This document shows positions 34,901 to 43,889 of a DNA stretch of 64,000 bases, one piece after another (the first letter of the stretch is position 1; each line of letters starts with the position of its first letter). Source of the stretch: Pengzhenrongella sicca. Its GTDB lineage: Bacteria; Actinomycetota; Actinomycetes; Actinomycetales; Cellulomonadaceae. Location of the stretch: positions 1,736,001-1,800,000 of the forward strand of contig NZ_CP071868.1 of assembly GCF_017569225.1 (NCBI RefSeq), written 5' to 3'. The notes under the pieces are model-generated. The model worked only from the letters and a program-made list of their open reading frames with translations, made no database searches and was not told where the DNA came from. Both the position numbers and the translations under genes were made by a program.

Positions 34901-35743
34901 CTAGATCGGTGTCGCCGTGAACCGCTGCAGTCCGGTCACCCGTAGGAGGTCGAGCCGTGTCTCATCCACGCTGTGGGGCGCCACCGTGTAGACCACGATC
35001 CGCAGGTCGCTGCCGGGCACTGTCAACACGTCGCAGTCGACGACGATCGGGCCAACCGTCGCGTTCGTCACGGTCTTGCGACTCGATCGGTGCTGGGCGA
35101 CCCGGGCCTGCGCCCATCGGCGTTCGAACTCCGCGGATTCTGTGCGCAGCCGTGACACGAGCTGCGCGAGCGGGACGTCTTCGGGGTAGCGGCCCACGGC
35201 CGCGCGTAGGTCTGCCGCCAGGTCATTGGCGAAGTCCTCCTCGTGCTGGTCGTCGTACTGCGTCCCCGGGTGACCGGATGTGAAGTACCGCCACACGAGA
35301 TTTCGTTCGATGCCGACGTGAAGGGACGGATCTCCCGTCAGTGCGGCCCACAAAGGGTTCCAGAGCACGATGTCGTGGGCGGCGGTGAAGACCGCCATCG
35401 GCACATCGGACAGCCGGTCGACGATTCGCTGCACTCCGGGGCCGATGTGCTGCGGCACGCTCTGCGCGGACGGTGGTGCCACCCCGGCTACCTGGTAGAG
35501 ATGGTCGCGCTCGTCGTCGGTGAGGCGTAAGGCGATGGCCAGAGCCCGAAGCACGGAGGGTGAAGGGTTGCGTGCCCGACCCTGCTCGAGGCGCACCAGG
35601 TAGTCCACGCTGATCCCCGCCAGGGCCGAGAGCTCCTCGCGTCGCAGCCCCGCCGCGCGCCGTCCCGCGATGGCGGGCAGCCCGACGTCTGCCGGGCTGA
35701 CCCGATCGCGCCATGACCGCAACACGCTGGCGAGCTCGCTCAT
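34901..35743 (-). CDS. XRE-family regulator with MmyB-like ligand domain
   Basis: A 280-residue regulator. The N-terminal helix-turn-helix spans about 8-75 (GRRAAGLRREELSALAGISVDYLVRLEQGRA). The rest is the MmyB-like domain typical of actinobacterial regulators, with VFTAAHDIVLWNPLWAALTGDP and RNLVWRYF. It is divergent from an SDR gene, the common arrangement for this family, and probably represses it. Confidence 0.9.
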   Translation of the reverse strand: MSELASVLRSWRDRVSPADVGLPAIAGRRAAGLRREELSALAGISVDYLVRLEQGRARNPSPSVLRALAIALRLTDDERDHLYQVAGVAPPSAQSVPQHIGPGVQRIVDRLSDVPMAVFTAAHDIVLWNPLWAALTGDPSLHVGIERNLVWRYFTSGHPGTQYDDQHEEDFANDLAADLRAAVGRYPEDVPLAQLVSRLRTESAEFERRWAQARVAQHRSSRKTVTNATVGPIVVDCDVLTVPGSDLRIVVYTVAPHSVDETRLDLLRVTGLQRFTATPI

Positions 35744-35844
35744 CTGGACATCGTGCCTCACCCCTGTCCACGGACCGTGGTACTGGCAGTCCCACGGACC
35801 TACGGTGCCTGGATGACCGGCCGCGCAGGACGCAGCATGTACGC
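35744..35844. promoter_or_regulatory. Divergent XRE/SDR promoter with palindromes
   Basis: CCACGGACCGTGG at 35768-35780 is a perfect 6-bp palindrome about a central A. A second related half-site, CCCACGGACC, follows at about 35791. This is the probable operator of the XRE regulator. Confidence 0.65.
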
Positions 35845-36525
35845 ATGACCACAACATTGATCACCGGCGCCAACAAGAGCCTCGGTCTCGAGACCGCCCG
35901 TCGACTCATCGAGGCGGGACACACCGTCTACGCCGGGATGCGCGATCTCGCGAACGGCGACGCGGCCCGTGCACTGGGTGCCCGCGCGATACAGTTGGAC
36001 GTCACCGATCAAACCAGCGTTGACGCCGCACTCGCCTCGCTGCCAGAACTGGACGTCCTCGTCAACAACGCGGGCATCCTGGGCTCCTCGTTCGGCGTCG
36101 ACGACCTGAACGCGGAAACCATGCAGGACGTGCTCGACACCAACGTCCTCGGCATCGTCCGCGTTGTTCAGGCGGCTTTGCCCCTCTTGCGGCGATCCGC
36201 TCACCCCGTCGTCGTCAACGTCTCTTCCGGGGTCGGTTGGCCGCGCTTCCTGAGCACCGAAGGGCACGACGAGTTCCCCGTGCCCGCCGTCCCGTACGCG
36301 GCCTCCAAGGCGGCGGTCATCGCGCTCACCGTCCAGTACGCGAAGAACCTGCCCACTTTCCGCATCAACGCCAGCGATCCGGGCTACACCGCCACCGACT
36401 TCAACGGCCACGGCGGACACCAGACAGTGGTCGAGGGCACCGATGCCACGGTGGCCCTTGCGCTCGTCGCGCCTGACGGCCCGACGGGCGAGTTCCACAA
36501 CCGGTACGGACGGATCGAGTACTAG
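35845..36525 (+). CDS. Short-chain dehydrogenase/reductase
   Basis: A 226-residue SDR. The nucleotide-binding motif is TGANKSLG, the NNAG motif is present, and the catalytic residues are Ser in VNVSSG with YAASK. Substrate unknown. Paired with the divergent XRE regulator. Confidence 0.9.
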   Translation: MTTTLITGANKSLGLETARRLIEAGHTVYAGMRDLANGDAARALGARAIQLDVTDQTSVDAALASLPELDVLVNNAGILGSSFGVDDLNAETMQDVLDTNVLGIVRVVQAALPLLRRSAHPVVVNVSSGVGWPRFLSTEGHDEFPVPAVPYAASKAAVIALTVQYAKNLPTFRINASDPGYTATDFNGHGGHQTVVEGTDATVALALVAPDGPTGEFHNRYGRIEY

Positions 36526-36687
36526 CTGGCCCGCTGTGGCGACGACGTCGACGACGCGGGGAAGGCCCAGCATCGGGCCGATCCGCCGACGGGTGGCGGT
36601 CGGCAACCGTCCGCCCGTCTACCTCGACCAGGCAGCCTCCGAGGGTCGATGGGCCTATGGCATGGGATCAGGCACCGCTTAGGCGCA

Positions 36688-36735
36688 CGTAGACGCGGTC
36701 ACGATCGCCGCTTGACGACAGGTAGGTCGTCTACG
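36688..36735 (+). repeat. Array site 9
   Basis: Core TTGACGACAGGTAGGT at 36712-36727. Outer arms CGTAGACG (36688-36695) and CGTCTACG (36728-36735) are a perfect 8-bp pair; GTCA/TGAC pair inside. One of the clearest palindromes. Confidence 0.9.
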
Positions 36736-36827
36736 ACTAGCGTCGGAAGATCCGCGCCGAAAGTACCGGCGGCCCGTCACGCGATTTCGAGGTCCGTCCA
36801 CCCTTTGTCGACAGGTTGCGCAGTTGG

Positions 36828-37403
36828 TCACGGCACGGCGTCGATGAGATCCCAGATGGACGGATTGTCTTGAGCTGCGATGTACGCGGTCGCTGCAGCG
36901 GTGGCGCCAGCCTCACTCGAGTAACCAGCTCGTTCGTGGTCGCCGGCTGCCTTTAGCGCCGGCCGGCTGGCCTGCCACACCGGAGCTCTCATGGACATCA
37001 CTCGAAACACGATGATCGCGTGTCGTCCGGTCGCATCGACTCGACTCTGAGCGTTCTGAAGCTCTTCGACGATCCTGACGGGAACGTCGTTGCCCGTGAA
37101 TTCTGCCGCGACGGGTGCTGCGATGTCGACCTTGACCGATTCCGGCAGGGCGGTATCCGTACGGACCAGGACGTGCGTCCCGTCGTTCATCTCGAACGCG
37201 ACCTCCCCGGGGGCGATCCCAGTCGCCTGCTCCGCCGTGAGGACATCGCCGACGGCGAGAGCCGGAAAGCTCGGTGACACCGCTGTGGCGAGCGGAGCGT
37301 TCGACGGGCTGGAGCTCGGGGCACGGTCCGGGGCCGAACACCCACCCAGCATCCCCATGGTCAGCAACACCGGGAGCGCAGCGGCAAGATATCGAATATT
37401 CAT
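36828..37403 (-). CDS. Lipoprotein, hypothetical
   Basis: A 191-residue predicted lipoprotein with lipobox LGGC after a hydrophobic signal. A Ser/Pro linker is followed by a soluble domain of unknown family. Single gene between array sites 9 and 10. Confidence 0.75.
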   Translation of the reverse strand: MNIRYLAAALPVLLTMGMLGGCSAPDRAPSSSPSNAPLATAVSPSFPALAVGDVLTAEQATGIAPGEVAFEMNDGTHVLVRTDTALPESVKVDIAAPVAAEFTGNDVPVRIVEELQNAQSRVDATGRHAIIVFRVMSMRAPVWQASRPALKAAGDHERAGYSSEAGATAAATAYIAAQDNPSIWDLIDAVP

Positions 37404-37582
37404 GGCCCCAATATCGACCCTGATCAGCCTCATCGTCTGGGACTAGGCCATGACGGCCCGTCCCGTCAACGCGCGCCGTCGATCGATTGAGCCCGTCCCG
37501 GTCTCGTCCAGGACGGCGCCCGCCGGGGAAGCCGAGCCGTCAGCTTTGCGCGGTCCACCCACTCAACCCCTGGGCGCTCAAA
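37404..37582. other. 179-bp region, no gene
   Basis: Promoter-side sequence of the lipoprotein gene up to array site 10. No supported coding frame. Confidence 0.4.
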
Positions 37583-37664
37583 CGGGTACGAGTCGTGAGT
37601 GCGGTCATGGCCAGTTCTCGACCGCGTTGTCCGCGCCTGGGCGGGGGTGAACGACCGTTACCCG
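37583..37664 (+). repeat. Array site 10
   Basis: Core TGAACGACCGTTACCC at 37648-37663. The left arm CGGGTACGAGTCGTGA (37583-37598) is complementary to the right arm over nearly its whole length with two small bulges. This is the longest near-continuous pairing in the set and shows extrahelical bases like those of attC hairpins. Confidence 0.9.
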
Positions 37665-37715
37665 CTACTGAGCGAATTGTCGATGCTGCCCTTGACGGGA
37701 TAGTGGCGGCGAACA

Positions 37716-38258
37716 TCAGCCGCCGTTCAGCAACTCGAACAGGCGAGTGGTCGTGCGCCAGTTGCGCACGGCCATCTGCCGGAAGACGGGCAAGCTCATG
37801 AGGCGGGTTACGCGGGTTCTGGATGCCTGCGCCGCCACCCGCGAGAAGTAGAGCGCGCCGGGGCCAGGCGCCACCGAATCGACTCCCGCACGCAGTTCCG
37901 GCAGCTGCGCATACGCCAATTCGGCGGTGAGTGGAGTCTTCAGGAAGAAGACGTCGCTCCGAAGTTCGTCGGCGCCGTGGTTTGCGGGGGCCGCGGTGAT
38001 CGTCGCGGCAAGCTCTTCGCGGGATCGGACCACGACGAGGACCGGGAGCTGGAACCGCTCCTCAATAATGCGCTCGACCTCGGCCTCGAGTGCCGGCCCG
38101 GACGCGTGATCTGCCGTGAACAGGACGTTGCCACTCTGGATATCGGTGCGGACGTCCGCATAGCCGGCGTCACGGAAGCACGCGGCCAGGTCCGGCATGC
38201 CAATCAGATTCTTGCCGCCCACGTTGATACCGCGCAGCAACGCTACGGACGATGTCAT
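37716..38258 (-). CDS. DUF1697 family protein
   Basis: A 180-residue protein with the DUF1697 pattern: VALLRGINVGGKNLIGM at the start, DVRTDIQSGNVLF, and a C-terminal NWRTTTRLFELL. The family is widespread and has no known function. The ATG at 38258 directly begins MTSSVALLRG. Confidence 0.88.
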   Translation of the reverse strand: MTSSVALLRGINVGGKNLIGMPDLAACFRDAGYADVRTDIQSGNVLFTADHASGPALEAEVERIIEERFQLPVLVVVRSREELAATITAAPANHGADELRSDVFFLKTPLTAELAYAQLPELRAGVDSVAPGPGALYFSRVAAQASRTRVTRLMSLPVFRQMAVRNWRTTTRLFELLNGG

Positions 38259-38292
38259 CCCTGACCTCTGCGTTCGGGTTGTGTCCACCGCT

Positions 38293-38697
38293 TCATCGCA
38301 GCACGGCGGCGATCGCGCTGATCTCGACGAGCGCGCCCGGCACGCCCAGGCCGGCGACGCGCGCAGCGGTTACCAGAGCCGGTTCGTCGGACGTGAGCTC
38401 CGATGCGATCGCCTTGTACCCCGCTGCGGAGTCGACACCGTCCACGAAGAGCACGGTCCAATGAGCACGTCGCCGAGGGTCGCTCCGGCGGCGGCGAGCG
38501 CTGTCTTCGCGTTCTCCAGGGCGCGGGCAGACTGCACGGCCACGTTGCCCGCGCCGACGAGCGAGGCCGTCGGCGTCGACGCCGTTCTGACCGCCAACGT
38601 AGATCGTGGTCGCGCCGGGCGGCACGATTGCCACGTGACTGAAGGCAGGGCTCGAGACAAGCCCTGGTGGACGGATTCGCTGGAAGCGGACCGTTCC
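38293..38697 (-). pseudogene. RidA family protein with two frameshifts
   Basis: Pieces in two frames make up a RidA (YjgF/UK114) protein: RFQRIRPPGL...TIYVGGQNGVDADG, then in another frame NVAVQSARALENAKTALAAA and GATLGDVL, then back to HWTVLFVDGVD...GALVEISAIAAVLR. RidA removes reactive enamine/imine intermediates. No start codon is visible at the expected place (GTC instead). Decay or indel errors. Confidence 0.75.
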
Positions 38698-38760
38698 AGA
38701 GCCTGGCGGGACGGTCCGTTCCGGCGCCGTCCCATGGATGCACGCGGACGAGGGCGCAGT

Positions 38761-38823
38761 GTCGCCCGCCCTCCGACCGTTCTTGACGCGTGCGCAATCG
38801 CCGCTTGACGACAGGTAGGCGAC
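38761..38823 (+). repeat. Array site 11
   Basis: Core TTGACGACAGGTAGGC at 38805-38820. Outer arms GTCGCC (38761-38766) and GGCGAC (38818-38823) are perfectly complementary; CCT/AGG and CG/CG pair inside. The sequence just left of the core (ATCGCCGC) is shared with sites 9 and 14. Confidence 0.9.
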
Positions 38824-38827
38824 GTGT

Positions 38828-38921
38828 GCGGCCGCCTGCGACCGCACGAGTTCAACTCTGATCGCTGCCGATTTCAGACGCGCGTCGTGACGCCGGCCTT
38901 CGGCTGCCAGCTAGGTGCCGC
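38828..38921 (+). repeat. Array site 12 (diverged copy, directly after site 11)
   Basis: Diverged core CGGCTGCCAGCTAGGT at 38901-38916. Outer arms GCGGC (38828-38832) and GCCGC (38917-38921) pair, and CCT/AGG follows inside. Site 12 begins five bases after site 11, so no gene lies between them. It overlaps the stop codon of the next gene. Confidence 0.55.
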
Positions 38922-39435
38922 TGCGGCCGCCGGTTAGTTGCCGCGCTCGGTCCTGTGCCTGGCGGCGGACCTTGCTGGTATTCGCTTGGGCCGAGAGCCG
39001 CCGGAGCAATTCGGGGTCGCTACACTGCTCCGCGACCCGCCTTTGCAGCCAATCAGACCACTTCCCGAGCGCCTCGTCGGGCCCAACGTGCTGGCCGGCA
39101 AGGACATCAAGCAAAACCCGAAGGTCCCCGGCGCGCTGTGCGACGAGCTCTGCCTGACGAGAGTCGCCGGGAAGTGCGGCAATCCAGCGCGAGGGGCTCT
39201 CGTCCGGTCGCGCCACCATGTCCATAGAGACGCTGCTGGCCACGGAAAGATCAGGTTCGAGCTGGACGGCTTCGAGTAGCAACTCGCGAACCGACGCATC
39301 ATCGAGAAGCTCGCTGTAGAGCCACCAGCGCTCGTGCTCGTCGGACCAATCGGACACCACGCGCTCGCGCGGCCTGAACTTGGTCAAGCGAGACAGCACC
39401 GACGCAAGCTCAGTGCCGATCTGTTCTTGGGACAC
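38911..39435 (-). CDS. Hypothetical protein next to the IS21 insertion
   Basis: A 174-residue soluble protein of unknown family with many Trp, Glu and Arg residues. GTG 39435 begins SQEQIGTELASVLSRL. The IS21 element inserted about 10 bases upstream of this start. The frame is open through the insertion point, so the original protein may have started further upstream and been truncated. Confidence 0.6.
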   Translation of the reverse strand: MSQEQIGTELASVLSRLTKFRPRERVVSDWSDEHERWWLYSELLDDASVRELLLEAVQLEPDLSVASSVSMDMVARPDESPSRWIAALPGDSRQAELVAQRAGDLRVLLDVLAGQHVGPDEALGKWSDWLQRRVAEQCSDPELLRRLSAQANTSKVRRQAQDRARQLTGGRSGT

Positions 39436-39525
39436 CGACCAAGTTGTCGGCGACGCCTGAAGACTGATCAGGGATCGACGGCTGAAATCTGACCACCTGC
39501 CGCGATCCTGTGGAGGGTGATCGGT

Positions 39526-40743
39526 ATGGAGGACTGGGCAGAGGCCCGTCGGCTGCGTCGCGTCGAGGGCATGGCGATCTCGGCGATTGCGCGCCGGCTC
39601 GGGATCGCGCGGAACACGGTCAAGAAGGCGCTGGCCTGTGATCGGCCGCCGAAGTACGAGCGGCCAGCTCGCGGCTCGGTGGTCGATGCGGTCGAGGCGC
39701 AGGTTCGTGAGTTGCTGGTCTCGTGCCCGACGATGCCGGCCACGGTGATCGCGGAGCGAATCGGGTGGGAGCACTCGTTGACGGTCCTGAAGGACCGGGT
39801 GCGGGTGCTGCGCCCGTACTACCTGCCGCCGGACCCAGCCACCCGCACCCAATACGACCCGGGCGCCCGAGTGCAGTGCGATCTGTGGTTCCCCCCAGTC
39901 GAGGTCCCGCTCGGTGCCGGGCAGGTGGGTTCACCGCCGGTGCTGGTGATGGTCTCGGGGTACTCGCGGATGATCTTCGCGATCATGCTGCCCTCGAGGC
40001 AGGGTCCGGACCTGATCGCCGGGCACTGGGCCTTGTTGACTTCGATGGGCGCGGTCTCGCGCGAGCTGGTCTGGGACAACGAGGGGGCGGTCGGGTCCTG
40101 GCGGGCCGGCAAACCCAAGCTCACCGACGACTTCGAAGCGTTCCGCGGGATCCTCGGAATCGGGATCCACCAGTGCCGCCCACGCGACCCGGAGTCCAAG
40201 GGGTTGGTCGAACGCGCGAACGGCTACCTGGAGACCTCGTTCCTGCCCGGGCGCACCTTCACCGGCCCCGGCGACTTCAACACCCAGCTGGTCGACTGGC
40301 TGAAACTGGCCAACGCCCGCCAGCACCGGGCACTGGGCTGCCGCCCGAACCAGCGGTGGGAGGCCGACCGGGCGGCGATGCTCACCCTGCCGCCGGTGGC
40401 CCCCCAGCTCGGCTGGCGCACCCGAGTGCGGCTCCCGCGCGACCACTACGTGCGCCTGGGCTCCAACGACTACTCCGTCGACCCGTCCGCAGTGGGCCGG
40501 TTCGTCGAGGTCATCGCCGACCTCGAGCAGGTCACCGTCCATCTAGGCGCCAAGGTCGTCGCGACCCACCCGCGTTGCTGGGCGCGCTGGCAGACCATCA
40601 CCGACCCCGCCCACCGGGCCGCGGCATTGGCAATGTCCACCACAGCGGCCGACCGCCCAGCCCCCAGCCAGCCAGCCGACGACGTCGAGCAGCGTGACCT
40701 GGGCACCTACGACGCCGCGTTCGGTCTGACGGACGTGGCCTGA
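39526..40743 (+). CDS. istA: IS21 transposase IstA
   Basis: A 405-residue transposase. The N-terminal helix-turn-helix (MAISAIARRLGIARNTVKKA) is followed by a DDE integrase core with candidate acids in QCDLWF, VWDNEGAVG and SKGLVERANGYLE. ATG 39526 has GGAGGG at good spacing. Its stop overlaps the istB start (TGATG). Confidence 0.95.
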   Translation: MEDWAEARRLRRVEGMAISAIARRLGIARNTVKKALACDRPPKYERPARGSVVDAVEAQVRELLVSCPTMPATVIAERIGWEHSLTVLKDRVRVLRPYYLPPDPATRTQYDPGARVQCDLWFPPVEVPLGAGQVGSPPVLVMVSGYSRMIFAIMLPSRQGPDLIAGHWALLTSMGAVSRELVWDNEGAVGSWRAGKPKLTDDFEAFRGILGIGIHQCRPRDPESKGLVERANGYLETSFLPGRTFTGPGDFNTQLVDWLKLANARQHRALGCRPNQRWEADRAAMLTLPPVAPQLGWRTRVRLPRDHYVRLGSNDYSVDPSAVGRFVEVIADLEQVTVHLGAKVVATHPRCWARWQTITDPAHRAAALAMSTTAADRPAPSQPADDVEQRDLGTYDAAFGLTDVA

Positions 40744-41534
40744 TGGGCGCCGCGACCAAGACCAGCACCCGGGACGTGTCCGCCGAGCTCGCGTTCTTGA
40801 CCCGGGCGCTGAAAGCCCCGACCCTGCGTGAGGCCGTCGACCGGCTCGCCGAACGCGCCCGGACCGAGTCCTGGACCCACGAGGAGTTCCTCGCCGCCTG
40901 CCTGCAGCGTGAGGTCTCCGCCCGCGAAGCCCACGGCGGTGAGGGCCGCATCCGCGCCGCCCGGTTCCCGGGCCGCAAGTCGTTGGAGGACTTCGACTAC
41001 GACCACGCCCGGGGCCTGCCCCGCGACCAGATCGCCCACCTGGGCACCTTGGACTTCGTGGCCGCCCGCGAGAACGTCGTCTTCCTCGGCCCGCCCGGCA
41101 CGGGCAAGACCCACCTCGCGACCGGGATCGCGGTCCGCGCCTGCCAGGCCGGGCACCGAGTCCTGTTCGCGACCGCATCGGAGTGGGTCGACCGCCTCGC
41201 GACCGCGCACCACGACGGGCGCCTGCAAGACGAGCTACGACGCCTGGGCCGCTACCCGCTGCTCGTCATCGACGAGGTCGGCTACATCCCGTTCGAACCC
41301 GAAGCGGCGAACCTATTCTTCCAACTCGTCTCGGCGCGCTACGAACGCGCCTCACTGATCGTCACGAGCAACAAACCGTTCGGCCGGTGGGGAGAAGTCT
41401 TCGGCGACGACACCGTCGCCGCCGCGATGATCGACCGCCTCGTTCACCACGCCGACGTCATCGCCCTCAAAGGCGACTCCTACCGGCTCAAGAACCGCGA
41501 CCTCGGCCGCCCACCCGCGGCCAGCACCGACTGA
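40743..41534 (+). CDS. istB: IS21 helper ATPase IstB
   Basis: A 263-residue AAA+ ATPase that assists IstA in target selection. Walker A is GPPGTGKTH and Walker B LLVIDEVGY; the conserved LVTSNKPFGRW-like segment is present. Intact. Confidence 0.95.
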   Translation: MGAATKTSTRDVSAELAFLTRALKAPTLREAVDRLAERARTESWTHEEFLAACLQREVSAREAHGGEGRIRAARFPGRKSLEDFDYDHARGLPRDQIAHLGTLDFVAARENVVFLGPPGTGKTHLATGIAVRACQAGHRVLFATASEWVDRLATAHHDGRLQDELRRLGRYPLLVIDEVGYIPFEPEAANLFFQLVSARYERASLIVTSNKPFGRWGEVFGDDTVAAAMIDRLVHHADVIALKGDSYRLKNRDLGRPPAASTD

Positions 41535-41664
41535 ACAACCAGGCAAGGTGGTCAACATTCACCCGTCGATCCATGATCAACTTTCAGCCGTCGTTGACAC
41601 AAGTATCGCCTTCGCCGCAGGCCCTTGCCCGCCTCCCGAACCCGACCCCTGGCCCGAGCACGCC

Positions 41665-41733
41665 GTGACAGCGGCATATCCGCAACGCTGCGTAGACACG
41701 TGATCGCTGCTGAGCGACACCTATCTGTCGCAC
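41665..41733 (+). repeat. Array site 13
   Basis: Core TGAGCGACACCTATCT at 41711-41726. GTG-ACAG (41665-41671) pairs with CTGT-cg-CAC (41725-41733) with a two-base bulge. A local fold GCGACA/TGTCGC is also possible. The minus strand carries a similar core (GCGACAGATAGGT), so this copy is the one whose direction is least certain. Confidence 0.7.
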
Positions 41734-41852
41734 GTCATTCCGCGCACCTGGGAGTACCGCTTCGGTCGAGCGCAGTCGGAAAGGTCAATGGCTTAAGCGG
41801 GCCAGACTCGGAGTGGTCAAACGGGGGTGGGGCAGCGACTAGCGTCATTGCT

Positions 41853-42665
41853 ATGGAGCGAACCAACGGCGGCCGGAGGCGTGCGGCATCTGCAGTGCTG
41901 GGTGCGACGTTGATCGCCGGTTTGACCGGATGTGGTGCCGCCCCGACTTTAGGCGCTGGCGGTACGGAAGCACAGGACAGCGTGGTCCGGCTGCTGACAA
42001 CCACTGCGATGGCCTCCTACACGGCCGACATCGACGGCTTCGCCCGCTCGGCGGTCGCTTCATCGAGTGGAGTGCAGTTGATCGATATCGGCAGGGCGGG
42101 TGCAGGAGAGGGAGACGTCGTCGGCACTTTGACCCTCCGAGTCGACTCTCCTGCACAGAGCAACTCTTCGGACTTTGGGCTACCGGAGAGCGAAAGTGAC
42201 CAGGGCCCGTACTGTTTCGAGGTCGTGTTTGACCACTGGGGCAAGCAGGGTGAGTTCGGTACCGCCGAGGGAGTGACGCACATCGAATGCCCGCCGGACG
42301 CCAGCCCGATCACCCCGCCGCCTTCGGATCTGCCGGTCGTGGCTGAGAACGCACGGGAGGCTGCACACGAGGTCCTCGCGGGACTGCCCGCATCTGGACT
42401 ACCGTCCGCGGACGAAATCGCCAGCAAGGTGGCTGCGTTGCTTCGCGACGGCGAGGTCGGTGGCCCTCCGGTTGCCGAGGTGAGTGCCGTGGTAGAAGGT
42501 GCCGACGTTGGCATCGCGACCGGGGGTGCAGACGACTGCGTTCTTGTCGCTCGAAAGGGAGACGCGATCATTGATGTCTACCCTCCGTCCGTCTACCTTC
42601 AGCCCGGCGAGCTCGGTTGCGGCCCATACACCGCGCTCTCCGATGATCTGCGCCCGCCACATTGA
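41853..42665 (+). CDS. Lipoprotein, hypothetical
   Basis: A 270-residue predicted lipoprotein (lipobox LTGC near residue 27). A domain with paired cysteines (YCFEVVFDHWG...IECPPD) follows, then a helical part and a C-terminal domain with two further cysteines. No family recognised. Single gene between array sites 13 and 14. Confidence 0.75.
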   Translation: MERTNGGRRRAASAVLGATLIAGLTGCGAAPTLGAGGTEAQDSVVRLLTTTAMASYTADIDGFARSAVASSSGVQLIDIGRAGAGEGDVVGTLTLRVDSPAQSNSSDFGLPESESDQGPYCFEVVFDHWGKQGEFGTAEGVTHIECPPDASPITPPPSDLPVVAENAREAAHEVLAGLPASGLPSADEIASKVAALLRDGEVGGPPVAEVSAVVEGADVGIATGGADDCVLVARKGDAIIDVYPPSVYLQPGELGCGPYTALSDDLRPPH

Positions 42666-42808
42666 ACCGGTCGTGTCGCCGGGCGCCCATAGGGTCTGAC
42701 GACCGGGAACCCCGCGGCGATTAGCCGGACTCGGGCGTTGGACGCGTCGCGGGAGGTGAACCCGGCCTCGAACAACGCGCGCAGGACCGTCTCGGAAGCT
42801 CCCGCAGC
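42666..42808. other. 143-bp region, possible coding remnant
   Basis: No complete gene. On the minus strand one frame reads ASETVLRALFEAGFTSRDAS and on into RVRLIAAGFPV, which looks like part of a real helical protein but has no start. Left unassigned. Confidence 0.3.
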
Positions 42809-42875
42809 CCTGTCCCGACACCGTTCAGCTGTCTACGAGCCGACCAAATCGCCGCTGTACGACAGGTAAGCGGCG
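42809..42875 (+). repeat. Array site 14
   Basis: Core TGTACGACAGGTAAGC at 42856-42871. CCTGTC (42809-42814) is a perfect complement of GACAGG in the core, and ACA pairs with TGT. A second fold, CGCCGCT (42850-42856) with AGCGGCG (42869-42875), is also perfect over 7 bp. Confidence 0.85.
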
Positions 42876-43021
42876 TGGACTGGCGACGGTCGACATGGCC
42901 TCTTCCGGTTGGTCGGCATGGGGGCGTGTTCCCGTCTGTTGGCGAGATCTTCGCTATACGGTTGCGACTCCAGATCCGCCGGGGCCGAAGGCCTCTTTTC
43001 TCGAGCCTGGCTCGAGGACGT

Positions 43022-43534
43022 ATGCACTCATCGCAAATCAGGTCGGTCGTCGAGGGGGATGCCACGAACCAGGATCAGTCACCCACAGCGTGCGCACTGC
43101 ATCGGCTGGTGGAGGTGATCGCTCGTCTCGAGTACCGCAACGCGTCCCTCAGCGTCGAAATGTTTGAGCGCCACTGGGAGCTTGGGATCGACGCGGGGGA
43201 CACCGTTGAGGATTTGCTTAAGTGGAGCGGAACTGATCTGGAAGTACTGCTTGAGGATGCCGCCACCTATTTGGCGATCCGTCCAGTTGCTGCGATGGAC
43301 TCGGGTGTCGTCTCCGGCAGCATCGACGACCTTCCGGAGTTCTTGAAAGTACTCTCGAGCCTAAGAGCCTCGCCGTTCGAGCTTCCCGTCGACGTCGCCT
43401 ATGTGCCGCACTCCCAGGTCTCACCCGAGGCGCCCTGGGAGGTGGTTCTCAGCACGGACGGCGAGATGGTCGTGTCAGGTGGCCTGACTGCGCTCGAAGC
43501 TCTCGCCGGAGCCGTCGAGTTCCGCCATACGTAG
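43022..43534 (+). CDS. Hypothetical protein
   Basis: A 170-residue soluble acidic protein of unknown family. The first half is helical (HRLVEVIARLEYRNASLSVE) and the second has a beta segment (APWEVVLSTDGEMVVSGG). ATG 43022 is preceded by GAGGA; the frame is open to 42875 but that extension has unlikely composition. Single gene between sites 14 and 15. Confidence 0.65.
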   Translation: MHSSQIRSVVEGDATNQDQSPTACALHRLVEVIARLEYRNASLSVEMFERHWELGIDAGDTVEDLLKWSGTDLEVLLEDAATYLAIRPVAAMDSGVVSGSIDDLPEFLKVLSSLRASPFELPVDVAYVPHSQVSPEAPWEVVLSTDGEMVVSGGLTALEALAGAVEFRHT

Positions 43535-43618
43535 GCAGACGGACCGACGCCCTCGCCCTCCGAGAGACGAGAACCGCCGGTTGCAGCAAATAGCTCCAAG
43601 CTCTCGGCAAAGAACTGC

Positions 43619-43645
43619 ACTGAACGACAGGTAAGTACTCGTTCG
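43619..43645 (+). repeat. Array site 15
   Basis: Core TGAACGACAGGTAAGT (full consensus) at 43621-43636. A local inverted repeat GAACGA (43622-43627)/TCGTTC (43639-43644) encloses the core; I found no convincing distant left arm. Confidence 0.75.
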
Positions 43646-43826
43646 CAACGTGGTGCCGGACCGTCGGCCGGTCGCGCCTCTCGCCACTCGCCGAAGATCT
43701 GCGCCGCGTGGGCTACACGAAAGTACTCGGCGTGTCTGAACTCGGTCGAAACTCCACCGACATCTGGACCGGGTGCGAAGGCGCCAGAATGAATTCTTCG
43801 GTAGTATTGACATTTTACGGAATCAC

Positions 43827-43866
43827 CCGAGCATCGGCGGCCACGTGGTCACCGGTGCTCGGGTGT
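43827..43866. terminator. 10-bp perfect hairpin
   Basis: CACCCGAGCA and TGCTCGGGTG pair perfectly across a loop of about 20 bases; CGG/CCG extend the stem. It lies just downstream of the convergent small membrane gene and probably ends its transcript. Confidence 0.6.
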
Positions 43867-43889
43867 TGCGCATTCGTTGGGGCTGCCAG

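Larger units (their letters stand above)
39445..41599 (+). mobile_element. IS21-family insertion sequence, complete
   Basis: About 2,155 bp with related terminal sequences (TGTCGGCGACGCCTGAA at left, complement of TGTCAACGACGGCTGAA at right) and a second internal repeat (GATCGACGG..TGAA). Both istA and istB are intact. The 5-bp sequence CAAGT at 39440-39444 is repeated at 41600-41604, a target duplication that shows direct insertion. Confidence 0.9.
43535..43889. other. 355-bp region with array site 15 and a hairpin
   Basis: No supported gene. A frame around 43690-43790 reads LAEDLRRVGYTKVLGVSELG and may be a coding remnant. It also holds array site 15 and the hairpin at 43827. Confidence 0.4.
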
